From NCBI RefSeq assembly GCF_040605455.1, contig NZ_JBEXCV010000110.1:1-29952 (forward strand): a DNA stretch of 29,952 nt. Direction: 5' to 3'. The notes under the pieces were generated by a model. It was not told the origin of the DNA, ran no database searches, and saw only the letters and a list, made by a program, of their open reading frames with translations. Position 1 is the stretch's first letter. Each line of letters begins with the position of its first letter. A program made the position numbers and the translations under genes. Positions 17,247 to 24,229 of this stretch are shown here, in pieces. This DNA comes from Embleya sp040605455. Lineage in GTDB: Bacteria; Actinomycetota; Actinomycetes; Streptomycetales; Streptomycetaceae.

Positions 17247-17955
17247 GCAGGCCGTCACGATCCGGATGCCGTCGGTGTGGCTCTGGCTGATCGGAGTCGG
17301 CACCACGCTGCTCGGCCTCGGCGCCGGGTTCGCGGTCGCGCCGTTCGTGGACCTGCTGATCGACCTGGTCGGCTCCGCACCCGGCCCGCTCCGCACGGCC
17401 GCGCGGCTGCCGACGCACTGGGCCGTACCGACCACGACCGTGCTCGGCGCGGGCCTCGGCGCCTGGATGGTCATGGACGCTCGGCGGGAGAGCCCGGTGG
17501 TCACCGTGGCCGAGGACCACGTCGCGATCCACCGGGACGGCTCCGGGCTGCATGTGGGTCGGGACCGGATCGGCGCGGTCTTCACCGACGGCCGGGACCT
17601 GGTCGCCCTCGACCCGAGCGAGACCGAACTCGCCCGGGTCCACGCGAGCGATCTGCCCACCGCACACCTGCGCGACGCCTTCGCCCGGTTCGACTACCCG
17701 TGGCGGGGCACCACCGACCCGCGCGAGACGGAGTTCACCACCTGGGTGGACGGCACCCCCGATCTCGACGAGGCCGCGCACACCCTGCTGCGCGCCCGCA
17801 AGCGGGCCCTGACCGACAAGCGGGCCGGCGCGGCCGAGGAGGCGCTGGAGGGGTTGCGCGGGCTGGGCATCGCCGTCCGCGACCGCAAGGGAGCCCAGCA
17901 GTACCGCCCACGCCGACCCGACCCGCGCGGCACCGAAGGCGCCGCCGAGCGGTAG
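17224..17955 (+). CDS. YqeB-like membrane protein of unknown function
   Basis: A 243-residue protein with two hydrophobic helices near the N-terminus (~18-50 and ~64-83) and a soluble C-terminal domain. The C-terminal pattern of a 'WRGTTDP.E.EF..WV.GTPDL', a 'LLRARKRAL' helix and the final 'LG.AVRDRKG.QQYR' resembles actinobacterial proteins annotated as YqeB family; this is from memory of the family, not a search. The function of that family is not established. The ATG at 17224 follows AAGGGGAG closely and overlaps the tetR gene by 23 bases. The soluble part is probably cytosolic. Confidence 0.8.
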   Translation: MGSPAAHEQAVTIRMPSVWLWLIGVGTTLLGLGAGFAVAPFVDLLIDLVGSAPGPLRTAARLPTHWAVPTTTVLGAGLGAWMVMDARRESPVVTVAEDHVAIHRDGSGLHVGRDRIGAVFTDGRDLVALDPSETELARVHASDLPTAHLRDAFARFDYPWRGTTDPRETEFTTWVDGTPDLDEAAHTLLRARKRALTDKRAGAAEEALEGLRGLGIAVRDRKGAQQYRPRRPDPRGTEGAAER

Positions 17956-18199
17956 GCCGCCGACGCCCGCCTGCCGTTCCCACCGCCTCCTGCCGAGACG
18001 TTCGAGCACCAGGGCCATGCCCGGATACCGCCGCCGACCGTGCCCCGCACCCCACAGCGCCCGGACCTCATCGACGTCCGCGCGCTGGGAGAGCGCGAGC
18101 TCACCGGCCCCGGCCGCCGGCGCAGCGCGTCGGCGGGTTCGCAGCGCGAGCGTCACGGGCCCGCCGGCGGATCGCCGGCCACCCCGGACGAACACAGGG

Positions 18200-18229
18200 A
18201 TGTTCAATCGCACACAAGCATGTTAGAAA
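18200..18229 (+). promoter_or_regulatory. Promoter/operator of the DeoR gene; likely leaderless start
   Basis: A -10-like TAGAAA (18224-18229) ends six bases before the ATG at 18236, so transcription would begin at or next to the start codon, with no Shine-Dalgarno in between. ATGTT occurs at 18200-18204 and again at 18220-18224, exactly 20 bases (two helical turns) apart, a fitting site for autoregulation by DeoR. The preceding 17956-18200 is gene-free with nothing else recognisable. Confidence 0.5.
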
Positions 18230-18235
18230 TGGCGC

Positions 18236-19021
18236 ATGGACGTCGCCGCCCGCTTGGACCTGACCCTTCGCCTGGTGCAGGGCTCCGAGCGCATCCCGGT
18301 CTCGGAACTCGCCCGGCGTCTGGGCGTCTCGGAGATGACCGTGCGCCGGGACTTGGACACGCTGGAGCGCCAGGGTCTGGTGCGCCGGGTGCACGGTGCC
18401 GCGATCGCCGCCCGCGCCCGCGAGGACGGAGCCGGATTCGCCGCGCGCGAGCCGTGGCAGGCGGCGACGAAGGATCGACTGGGCGCGGCCGTGGCCGGCC
18501 TGGTCGAACCGGGCTCGCGGGTGCTGCTGGACGCGGGTACCACCACGGTGCACGTCGCGAACCACCTGGCCGCGCGGGCTCCGCTGACCGTCGCGGTGCT
18601 CAGCCTGCAGGCCGCGGTACGGCTCGCCGACCGACCCGGGATCGAACTGCTCGTCGTCGGCGGGCGCTCCCGTCCCGGCGAGCACTCCCTGGTCGGCCCG
18701 CTGGCCCTGGGCACCCTGGAGTCGCTGGCCTTCGACTGCTTCGTGATGTCCATCGGCGGCGTGCACGCCGAGCACGGCTGGTCGGAATTCGATCTGGACG
18801 ACGCGGCCGTCAAGCAGGTCGGGCTCGTCCGCGCCACCCGCACGATCGTGGTCGCGGACGCCACCAAGCTGGGCGTCCGCGCCTTCGGTCGGGTCGCCGC
18901 GTTGGGCGCGGTGGACGACTTCGTCACCGACCACGCCGCCGCCGACGCCGCGACCCACCCGAACGGGCCGCGCACATTGGCTGCCCTGGACAAGGCCGGT
19001 GTGCACACCGTCCTGGGCTGA
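18236..19021 (+). CDS. DeoR/GlpR-family transcriptional regulator
   Basis: A 261-residue sugar-responsive-type repressor. The N-terminal helix-turn-helix (~18-55) reads IPVSELARRLGVSEMTVRRD followed by LDTLERQGLVRRVHGAA, the DeoR signature. The C-terminal effector domain has LLDAGTTTVHVANHL, ELLVVGGRSRPGEHSLVG and IVVADATKLG, which normally bind a phosphorylated sugar or related metabolite. It lies 109 bases upstream of the Nudix gene on the same strand, so a link to nucleotide-sugar metabolism is plausible but inferred. No sugar kinase or transporter is adjacent. Confidence 0.94.
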   Translation: MDVAARLDLTLRLVQGSERIPVSELARRLGVSEMTVRRDLDTLERQGLVRRVHGAAIAARAREDGAGFAAREPWQAATKDRLGAAVAGLVEPGSRVLLDAGTTTVHVANHLAARAPLTVAVLSLQAAVRLADRPGIELLVVGGRSRPGEHSLVGPLALGTLESLAFDCFVMSIGGVHAEHGWSEFDLDDAAVKQVGLVRATRTIVVADATKLGVRAFGRVAALGAVDDFVTDHAAADAATHPNGPRTLAALDKAGVHTVLG

Positions 19022-19086
19022 CCGGCCCGACCCACACCCCGGCGCCGGATCGCCCGGCCGCCCGACCACCGATCCGAGGAGCCACC

Positions 19087-19134
19087 GTGATGACCGCCGT
19101 CCACCCCACCTCCGACGTCCCGCTCGCCCGATGA
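19087..19134 (+). CDS. 15-codon upstream ORF coupled to the Nudix gene
   Basis: A good Shine-Dalgarno, GAGGAG (19076-19081), lies five bases before GTG 19087 (or eight before ATG 19090). The frame encodes about 14-15 residues (MTAVHPTSDVPLAR from the ATG) and ends in a TGA that overlaps the nudK-like ATG (ATGA at 19131-19134). The Nudix start itself has no Shine-Dalgarno, so it is probably translated only by coupling to this mini-ORF. It could be a control peptide or the remnant of a deleted gene. Confidence 0.45.
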   Translation: MMTAVHPTSDVPLAR

Positions 19135-19805
19135 CCGAGGGCATCGACATCCCCGACCGCCGCGGCCGCACCGGCCTGGACCGGTACGGCCGCGACCTGA
19201 CCGGCAATCCCGGGGTGCGGATCCGCGACGTCGAGGTGCTGTCCTGCGACTGGTACGTGCTGCGCAAGACCACCTTCGACTACCGGCACGCCGACGGGCA
19301 CTGGAGTCGCGAGCAGCGGGAGAACTACGACCGGGGCGACGGGGCCACGATCCTGCTCTACGACACCGATCGCCGAACGGTGCTGCTCACCCGCCAGTTC
19401 CGCCTGCCCGCGTACGTCAACGGCCACCCCGACGGGCTCCTCGTGGAAACGGCCGCCGGGCTGCTGGACGGCGACAGCCCGGAGGAGGCGATCCGACGGG
19501 AGGCGGCCGAGGAGACCGGGCACCGGGTCGGCTGTCCCGAGCACGTCTTCGACGTCTACATGAGCCCCGGCTCGGTCACCGAGCGCCTGCACTTCTTCGC
19601 GGCTCCCTACGGCCCGTGGAGCGCCGCCGGCGAGGGCGGTGGCGTCGCCGCCGAGGGCGAGGACATCAGCACTCTGGAACTGCCCTTCGCCGAGGCGCTC
19701 GCAATGATCCGGGACGGCTCCATCGCCGACGCGAAGACCATCATGCTGCTCCAGTGGGCCGCCCTGGACGGCCCGTTCCGGCCGGCCGCCACCGACCGGA
19801 ACTGA
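19131..19805 (+). CDS. Nudix hydrolase, NudK (GDP-mannose/ADP-ribose pyrophosphatase)-like
   Basis: A 224-residue hydrolase that would cleave the pyrophosphate of a nucleotide sugar or ADP-ribose. The Nudix box is visible: GLLDGDSPEEAI (110-121) followed by REAAEETG (123-130), with Asp in the first acidic position as in NudK-type enzymes. The N-terminal segment RIRDVEVLSCDWYVLRKTTF and YMSPGSVTERLHFF also fit this group, rather than MutT. It lies after a DeoR regulator and a mini-ORF. The exact substrate is not decidable from sequence. Confidence 0.93.
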   Translation: MTEGIDIPDRRGRTGLDRYGRDLTGNPGVRIRDVEVLSCDWYVLRKTTFDYRHADGHWSREQRENYDRGDGATILLYDTDRRTVLLTRQFRLPAYVNGHPDGLLVETAAGLLDGDSPEEAIRREAAEETGHRVGCPEHVFDVYMSPGSVTERLHFFAAPYGPWSAAGEGGGVAAEGEDISTLELPFAEALAMIRDGSIADAKTIMLLQWAALDGPFRPAATDRN

Positions 19806-19830
19806 CCGCTTCCACACAGCGGTTGCCCAC

Positions 19831-19864
19831 CGGCCACGGCCCACGGCCCACGGCCCACGGCCCA
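19831..19864. repeat. Tandem heptamer repeat CGGCCCA
   Basis: Four perfect copies of CGGCCCA (19837-19864) follow a six-base degenerate copy (19831-19836), 25 bases past the Nudix stop. It lies in non-coding DNA between convergent genes and is probably a slippage product. Confidence 0.85.
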
Positions 19865-19957
19865 CCGTCCGCCCGATCCGCTCGCAAAGGCGTCCGGCGA
19901 GCCGCCCAGGCCGCCCCCACCATCGAGCGCTACCGACCGAAAAATCGACGTGCTCAC

Positions 19958-20007
19958 AGGAGGTTTCTCCTTCGTAAGTGCCGGATCTTCACACGGGTAC
20001 GAAGGAG
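19958..20007. terminator. Overlapping hairpins between convergent genes
   Basis: CTCCTTCGTA (19967-19976) pairs perfectly with TACGAAGGAG (19998-20007), a 10-bp stem with a 21-base loop. Its left arm can instead pair with AGGAG at 19958-19962 in a small GTTT-loop hairpin (19958-19971). The two folds are mutually exclusive. Between convergent genes it most simply serves as a bidirectional terminator, but there is no T-run and the switch-like geometry is unusual. Confidence 0.45.
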
Positions 20008-20089
20008 CTGACGGCGGCGCCCGGCTGCGGGGCGGTCGTCAAGACATGGTTCCACCTTGGCGATCGGGGGTCCGGATCGACGGCGGTGG

Positions 20090-20554
20090 TCAGGCCACGT
20101 CCCGCAACAGGCGCCCGGCGTACACGTCGCTCACGTGGCCCTGAAGGTGTGCCCAGACCGCGACGGAGCACGGGAACTCGCCGTCCCGGTAGGCGATGAA
20201 CACGGTCTCCTCGCGCCGGAACAACCCGTGTTCGGCGTCCTGCGGCTCGGGCCAGTCGCGGACCACGGCCGCGGCGTGCTCGGGGTCGACGCAGCGCAGC
20301 GGGACCACCGCGAGTCGCGCGTATTCGCGCGGCACGGTGTGTGCGATGACCTGGACGTCGCTCATGTGCCGACCGAAGGCACGCAGGTGATCGCCGCGCT
20401 CCCAGGGCCTGTTCGAGGCCCAGGTTCCGCACGAGCAGGCCGCGCGCGTGGCGACGAAGCCGAGTGCGGCGTGGTTGCCGGGGTAGGTGGTGAACTCGAT
20501 CCGGTGCCGGTCGAGGCGAACCAGCGGGTCCTGGGTGTAGTTCGGCATGCTCAT
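20090..20554 (-). CDS. Hypothetical protein (154 residues)
   Basis: I do not recognise this protein. It is soluble and has no signal peptide. The start ATG at 20554 follows GGGGGAA by five bases. The centre holds a compact CxC motif in AACSCGTWASNRPW (~39-52) followed by a conserved-looking GDHLRAFGRHMSD helix; the C-terminal part alternates charged and hydrophobic residues (FRREETVFIAYRDGEFP). The CxC pair might bind a metal, but only two nearby cysteines are present, plus single ones later. Codon use matches its neighbours, which supports a real gene. It stands alone between the Nudix and TetR genes. Confidence 0.75.
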   Translation of the reverse strand: MSMPNYTQDPLVRLDRHRIEFTTYPGNHAALGFVATRAACSCGTWASNRPWERGDHLRAFGRHMSDVQVIAHTVPREYARLAVVPLRCVDPEHAAAVVRDWPEPQDAEHGLFRREETVFIAYRDGEFPCSVAVWAHLQGHVSDVYAGRLLRDVA

Positions 20555-20732
20555 GAGGGTTCCCCCGAGGTGTTGTCGCGTGGTATGGCACGAGCGTAGG
20601 CAAGCGCACCGACAACGGCGACCAAATTTCCGCGTCACCCCGTCCCCGGGGCCTCCCGGCACGACGTCGCCCCGGCCCCCGCCTCATTCGGGCGCGATGT
20701 CACCCGGTCCGGCGCCGCACTCCGAGGTACCG

Positions 20733-21350
20733 TCACCCCGGCACGGCGGCCCACGTCACCGCGCGATGGCCCCGACAGGCCGCCTCCAGCGCGATCCGCC
20801 ACCGGTGGTCGGCCTGTTCCCCCTCGCCCAGCGCGCCGCGCAGTTCCAGACTGGCCAGCCCGTGCACCAGCGCGCTCAGGTGGGTGGCTATGTCGTCCGG
20901 GTCGGTCGGCGCGAACCGGCCGCAGGCCACGCAGCGGGCGACGGCCCGCACCAGGGTGTCGAACGTGCCCCGGATCCGGGCCAGATCCGCCTCGCTCGGG
21001 AGGAAGTCGGCGATCGGCCGGCCGAACATCAGGTCGTAGCGATGCGGGTTCGCACGCGCCGCGGCCCGGTAGGCGTAGCCCAGCGCGAGCAGGTCGGCCT
21101 CCGGGTCGCCGTCGACCGGCACGTCGGCGAACCGCTCCTCCAGGGCCGCGAATCCGTCCAGGAACATCGCTCGCAGCAGCCCGGCCTTGTCCTGAAAGAG
21201 GTTGTACACGGCGGTCGTCGAGGTGCCCACTTCGTGCGCGACGCGCCGGGTGCTCAACGCCTGCGGGCCCTCCTGCGCAAGCAACCGCCCGGCTGCCTCC
21301 AGCAACTCCCGGCGGAGTTCGTCCCAATCGCGCGTGCGTGGCCTTCCCAT
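20733..21350 (-). CDS. TetR/AcrR-family regulator
   Basis: A 205-residue regulator. The helix-turn-helix (~10-58) reads LRRELLEAAGRLLAQEGPQA, LSTRRVAHEVGTSTTAVYNLF and QDKAGLL. The C-terminal region (ANPHRYDLMFGRP, ATHLSALVHGLASLELRGAL) matches the WHG/TetR_C_33 type. The ATG at 21350 directly follows a promoter-like region, so the mRNA may lack a leader. It is divergent from the epimerase-like gene and shares its 100-base intergenic region, so that gene is its likely target. Confidence 0.93.
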   Translation of the reverse strand: MGRPRTRDWDELRRELLEAAGRLLAQEGPQALSTRRVAHEVGTSTTAVYNLFQDKAGLLRAMFLDGFAALEERFADVPVDGDPEADLLALGYAYRAAARANPHRYDLMFGRPIADFLPSEADLARIRGTFDTLVRAVARCVACGRFAPTDPDDIATHLSALVHGLASLELRGALGEGEQADHRWRIALEAACRGHRAVTWAAVPG

Positions 21351-21384
21351 GTTGACAACAGTACCGCAACGCTGTTTCATAACA
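21351..21384. promoter_or_regulatory. Divergent promoter/operator of tetR and the epimerase-like gene
   Basis: On the plus strand a consensus -35 TTGACA (21353-21358) precedes a possible -10 CATAAC (21379-21384) towards the epimerase gene; the spacing of 20 is long. On the minus strand TACTGT (21363-21358) lies seven bases before the tetR ATG. The inverted repeat AACAG-N10-CTGTT (21357-21376) and the small palindrome GTTGACAAC (21351-21359) overlap both, a classic position for TetR repression. Confidence 0.55.
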
Positions 21385-21450
21385 CCGTATCCAAAATCAC
21401 CCTCCCGGGTCGGGACCCGCACCGCAGGGAGGACCGCCTCGGGAGTCCTC

Positions 21451-22398
21451 ATGTCCACTGGATCCGATCTGCACGTGGTTCTCGGCGCCGGCGGCGCGGT
21501 CGGCGGTGCCGTCGTCGACGAACTCGTCGCACGCGGCCGGCGGGTGCGCGCGGTCAACCGCAGCGGCGCACCGACCGTGCCCGACGGCGTCGAGGTCCAC
21601 CGGGGCGACATCACCACGGCCGACGGAGCCGGCGCGGCCTGCGCCGGCGGCGCGGTGGTCTACCACTGCGCGGCCCCGGCCTACACCCGGTGGGCGAGCG
21701 AGTTCCCGCCGATGACCGACGCGATCCGCCGGGGCGCGGCAGCGGCCGGCGCCAAGCTGGTGTTCGCGGACAACCTGTACATGTACGGACCGGTGAGCGC
21801 GCCGATGACCGAGGACATGCCCTATGCGGCCGGTTTTCCCAAGGGCCGGGTGCGAGCCGAGATGGCCCGGTCGCTGCTGGCCGCGCACGAGGCCGGCGAG
21901 CTGCGGGTGGCGCTCGGCCGGGCGTCCGACTACTACGGTCCCCGAGGGGTGAACAGCACCGTCGGCGAGACCGTGTTCGGCGCGGCGGTCCAGGGCAGGG
22001 TCGCCCGCTGGGTGGGGCCGTTGGACCAGCCGCACTCGTTCAGCTATCTGCCCGACTTCGCCAGGGGACTCGTGGTGCTCGGCGAGGACGCCCGCGCGGA
22101 CGGGCACGCGTGGCACATTCCCACCGCCGAGCCGGTGACCGGACGACAGTTCCTGGACCTGCTCTTCGCGGAGTTGGGCCGCCCGGACAAGTCCGCCGCG
22201 GTGGGCCACACCCTCCAGCGCGTGCTCGGCCTGGTGAATCCGACCGTGCGCGCCCTGGGCGAGACCTGGTATCAGCGAGACCGCCCGTTCGTGGTCGACG
22301 CCGGCCGGTTCACCGAGACCTTCGGCCCGCTCCCCGCGACCGCGCACGCCGAGGCGATCGCGGCCACGGTCGCCTGGTTCCGGGGCGCGCACGCCTGA
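21451..22398 (+). CDS. NAD(P)-dependent epimerase/dehydratase-like protein (atypical extended SDR)
   Basis: A 315-residue Rossmann protein. The nucleotide-binding loop GAGGAVG is at residues 12-18. The middle has the family pattern KLVFADNLYMYGP, then GRVRAEMARSLL and LGRASDYYGP. Where classical enzymes have YxxxK, this one has FPKGRVRAE, so the catalytic Tyr is not at its usual place; this fits the atypical, putative-isomerase branch. The ATG at 21451 has GGGAG five bases upstream. It is divergently placed from the TetR gene that probably controls it. The substrate is unknown. Confidence 0.9.
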   Translation: MSTGSDLHVVLGAGGAVGGAVVDELVARGRRVRAVNRSGAPTVPDGVEVHRGDITTADGAGAACAGGAVVYHCAAPAYTRWASEFPPMTDAIRRGAAAAGAKLVFADNLYMYGPVSAPMTEDMPYAAGFPKGRVRAEMARSLLAAHEAGELRVALGRASDYYGPRGVNSTVGETVFGAAVQGRVARWVGPLDQPHSFSYLPDFARGLVVLGEDARADGHAWHIPTAEPVTGRQFLDLLFAELGRPDKSAAVGHTLQRVLGLVNPTVRALGETWYQRDRPFVVDAGRFTETFGPLPATAHAEAIAATVAWFRGAHA

Positions 22399-22518
22399 AC
22401 CGACCGCATCCAGCCCGCCACGTTTCGCCGACATCGACCACCACCGAAGGGCCCCGGGCGGGCCGGATCCGGCGCGAACCGGACCCGGACCCACCGGGTG
22501 TACACCCCCCGCGCCGAT

Positions 22519-22545
22519 CCCGTCCCGCGCGAAGGCGGGTACGGG
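22519..22545. terminator. Hairpin between convergent epimerase-like and sortase genes
   Basis: CCCGTCCCGC (22519-22528) pairs with GCGGGTACGGG (22535-22545) as a 10-bp stem with one bulged T and a 6-base loop. It lies 18 bases past the sortase stop (minus strand) and 121 bases past the epimerase stop, and could serve both genes. Confidence 0.6.
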
Positions 22546-22562
22546 TCGGCATCGCGGATGGG

Positions 22563-23246
22563 TCAAGCAGCCCTCCGGCTGCCCGTCAGATGCGCGAAGA
22601 CGACTACATTCGCGGCGTATCCGGTGTGCTTGTCGTATCGCCCACCACAGGTGATCACCCGCAACTCCGCGGCTTTGGTCGCCCCGTAGACCACGTCGTC
22701 GGGAAAGGCGTCCTTCGGATAGGACCGGACCGCGTCGATCGTGAAGACCGCCGTCCGGCGGTCCCGCCGCTGCACCTCGATCCGGTCGCCCACCCGGAGC
22801 AGACCCAGCTTGAAGAACACGGCCGGGCCCGAGCGGGTGTCCGCGTGGCCGACGGCGATCGCGTTTCCGCGGGCGCCGGGGGCGACGCCGTCGCGATACC
22901 AGCCGACCAGGTTCTTGTCGCCCACCGGCGGGGTGGCCAGCCGCCGGTCCGGGCCGGTGCCGAGGGTGCTCATCGGCGCGTTCACGCCGATCGCCGGGAT
23001 CCTGATCCGGGTCGGCGCCGACGTCGTCAGCGGCGCGGCGTCCACCCGGTGCGTTGCGTCGTTCGGGACCCGGGCATGGGCCGGCGCCTCGGCCGCGGCG
23101 GGAACCGGCGGCCGCTCGACCGTGCCGTCCCCAAAACCGTGCTGGACCAGCCACAGCCCGACGGCGACTGCCAACGCGGTCGCCCCGACCGAGAACGGGC
23201 CTGAGCGACGCGTGCGCTGCGCCGGCGCGGGCTCAGCTCGTCCCAT
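22563..23246 (-). CDS. Class F-type sortase
   Basis: A 227-residue transpeptidase that would join a surface protein to the cell wall. One N-terminal membrane helix (~18-36) precedes a Pro/Ala-rich spacer and the sortase barrel. The catalytic His is H134 in AVGHADT and the catalytic Cys C200 in VITCGGRYD, followed by the NVVVFA end typical of actinobacterial class F enzymes. The ATG at 23246 overlaps the end of the upstream surface-protein gene by 14 bases, so they form one operon. A GTG a few codons upstream is also possible, as the Shine-Dalgarno is weak. Confidence 0.9.
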   Translation of the reverse strand: MGRAEPAPAQRTRRSGPFSVGATALAVAVGLWLVQHGFGDGTVERPPVPAAAEAPAHARVPNDATHRVDAAPLTTSAPTRIRIPAIGVNAPMSTLGTGPDRRLATPPVGDKNLVGWYRDGVAPGARGNAIAVGHADTRSGPAVFFKLGLLRVGDRIEVQRRDRRTAVFTIDAVRSYPKDAFPDDVVYGATKAAELRVITCGGRYDKHTGYAANVVVFAHLTGSRRAA

Positions 23247-23874
23247 CGCCCGTAGCACGACGACGACGAGCGAGGTAGAAGCCGAAGCCACCGAGCGCCG
23301 CGCCCGCGACCAGCACGCCGGCCGTCACCTCACCCGCGTCGACGTGCGAACCGCCGCCGCCACCGCCGGCGTTGACGCTGCCCGCCGGCCGGCCGGCCGT
23401 GGCCCCGGTGCTGCCACCGGTGCTGCCACCACCGCCGACCGTACCGGCGTGACAATCGACCCTGAAGACCTTCTGCTTGCCGGCCCCCTGCTCGCCCTCG
23501 AAGGTCCACACCAGCTTGTACTGCCCGTTGGGCAACGACAGGTTCGGGGTGTGACCGGTCCCGCCCACGAGGGTGATGGTCCCGCCCAGCACGGCCCCGT
23601 CGCTGTTCGCCGGCTGCGCGGCGATCGTGTAGGTGACCGACTGGAGCATGTCGAAGTTGAACGCGGCCAGGTTGAACAGGCACACCTTGGGTTCGTTGTT
23701 CCGGTCCGTCGGCGACGTGGTGCTCATGTGCACCTTCACATCGCCGTTGTCCCCCGGCGCCATCGGCAGCGCGTGCGCCATGCCGATACCGGCGATCGTT
23801 GCGGCACCCAGCGCGATCGCCGCGACGGTCGGCCGCCGGGTTCGGGTGGACGGACTGTGGCACGGGGATGGCAT
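23233..23874 (-). CDS. Secreted surface protein, probable sortase substrate with non-LPXTG anchor
   Basis: A 213-residue exported protein. A signal peptide (RTRRPTVAAIALGAATIAG, cut near AHA-LP at ~36) is followed by a ~130-residue domain with two conserved cysteines (EPKVCLF and FRVDC) and the pattern LPNGQYKLVWTFEGE...KQKVF, seen in actinobacterial proteins of unknown role encoded beside class F sortases. A Gly/Ser/Ala linker leads to SHVDAGE, a hydrophobic helix (~184-201) and a RRRR tail: the layout of a cell-wall sorting signal without LPXTG. The start is ATG 23874; a GTG one codon earlier has better spacing to GGAG. Confidence 0.85.
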   Translation of the reverse strand: MPSPCHSPSTRTRRPTVAAIALGAATIAGIGMAHALPMAPGDNGDVKVHMSTTSPTDRNNEPKVCLFNLAAFNFDMLQSVTYTIAAQPANSDGAVLGGTITLVGGTGHTPNLSLPNGQYKLVWTFEGEQGAGKQKVFRVDCHAGTVGGGGSTGGSTGATAGRPAGSVNAGGGGGGSHVDAGEVTAGVLVAGAALGGFGFYLARRRRATGDGTS

Positions 23875-24229
23875 CACGATGGGCGCTCCACGAAGAGGGC
23901 GAATGAAGGCGGTCGCATCACCTGAAGATTGGACATTTCGACGGTGCCTCGCCGGCCCGTCGCCACACCGGCGACACACACCGCCCCGCCTCGAATTCAC
24001 CCATATGTCGCACTACGCTACAAAAGACATTATTCGCCCGAAGTACGGACCGGGGTGGTCGACATCTCGGACACCCCGCAGGGCGATATGCCGGATCCGC
24101 TTGTCGATTCGCCGGTTTGACATCGGGTCCGGGCAGGCGTAATCCGAGACATATGTGCGCGCAAGCAGCGGAGCGGCCGCCGCGCCGCACGGTACGAAGA
24201 CGCCCGGTGTCCGGACGTGGGTGGCGCCC
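23875..24229. promoter_or_regulatory. 355-base divergent intergenic region (sortase operon / PP2C operon)
   Basis: It holds an unusually AT-rich island at ~23994-24035, probably the promoter of the surface-protein/sortase operon, although I cannot choose one -10. It also holds the clear promoter at 24117-24145 for the phosphatase operon. A short plus-strand open frame (23929-24120) has no coding character. Confidence 0.45.
24117..24145 (+). promoter_or_regulatory. Sigma-70-type promoter of the phosphatase operon
   Basis: TTGACA (24117-24122) is a full consensus -35 and is followed after exactly 17 bases by TAATCC (24140-24145). Transcription would begin near 24152, which leaves a ~78-base leader before ATG 24230, or three bases before GTG 24155. 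Confidence 0.65.

Noticed and set aside
17956..18235. Possible small gene between the YqeB-like gene and deoR
   Set aside because: Frames on both strands are open here, but none has a ribosome site plus protein-like composition; it is more likely non-coding or a degraded remnant.
23929..24120. Small plus-strand ORF of 63 codons before the phosphatase operon
   Set aside because: No ribosome site, no coding-type third-position bias and no recognisable motif; it overlaps the likely promoter area of the sortase operon.
24153..24155. ATG at 24153 as start of the first phosphatase
   Set aside because: It is not in the frame of the phosphatase; only GTG 24155 and ATG 24230 are in frame.
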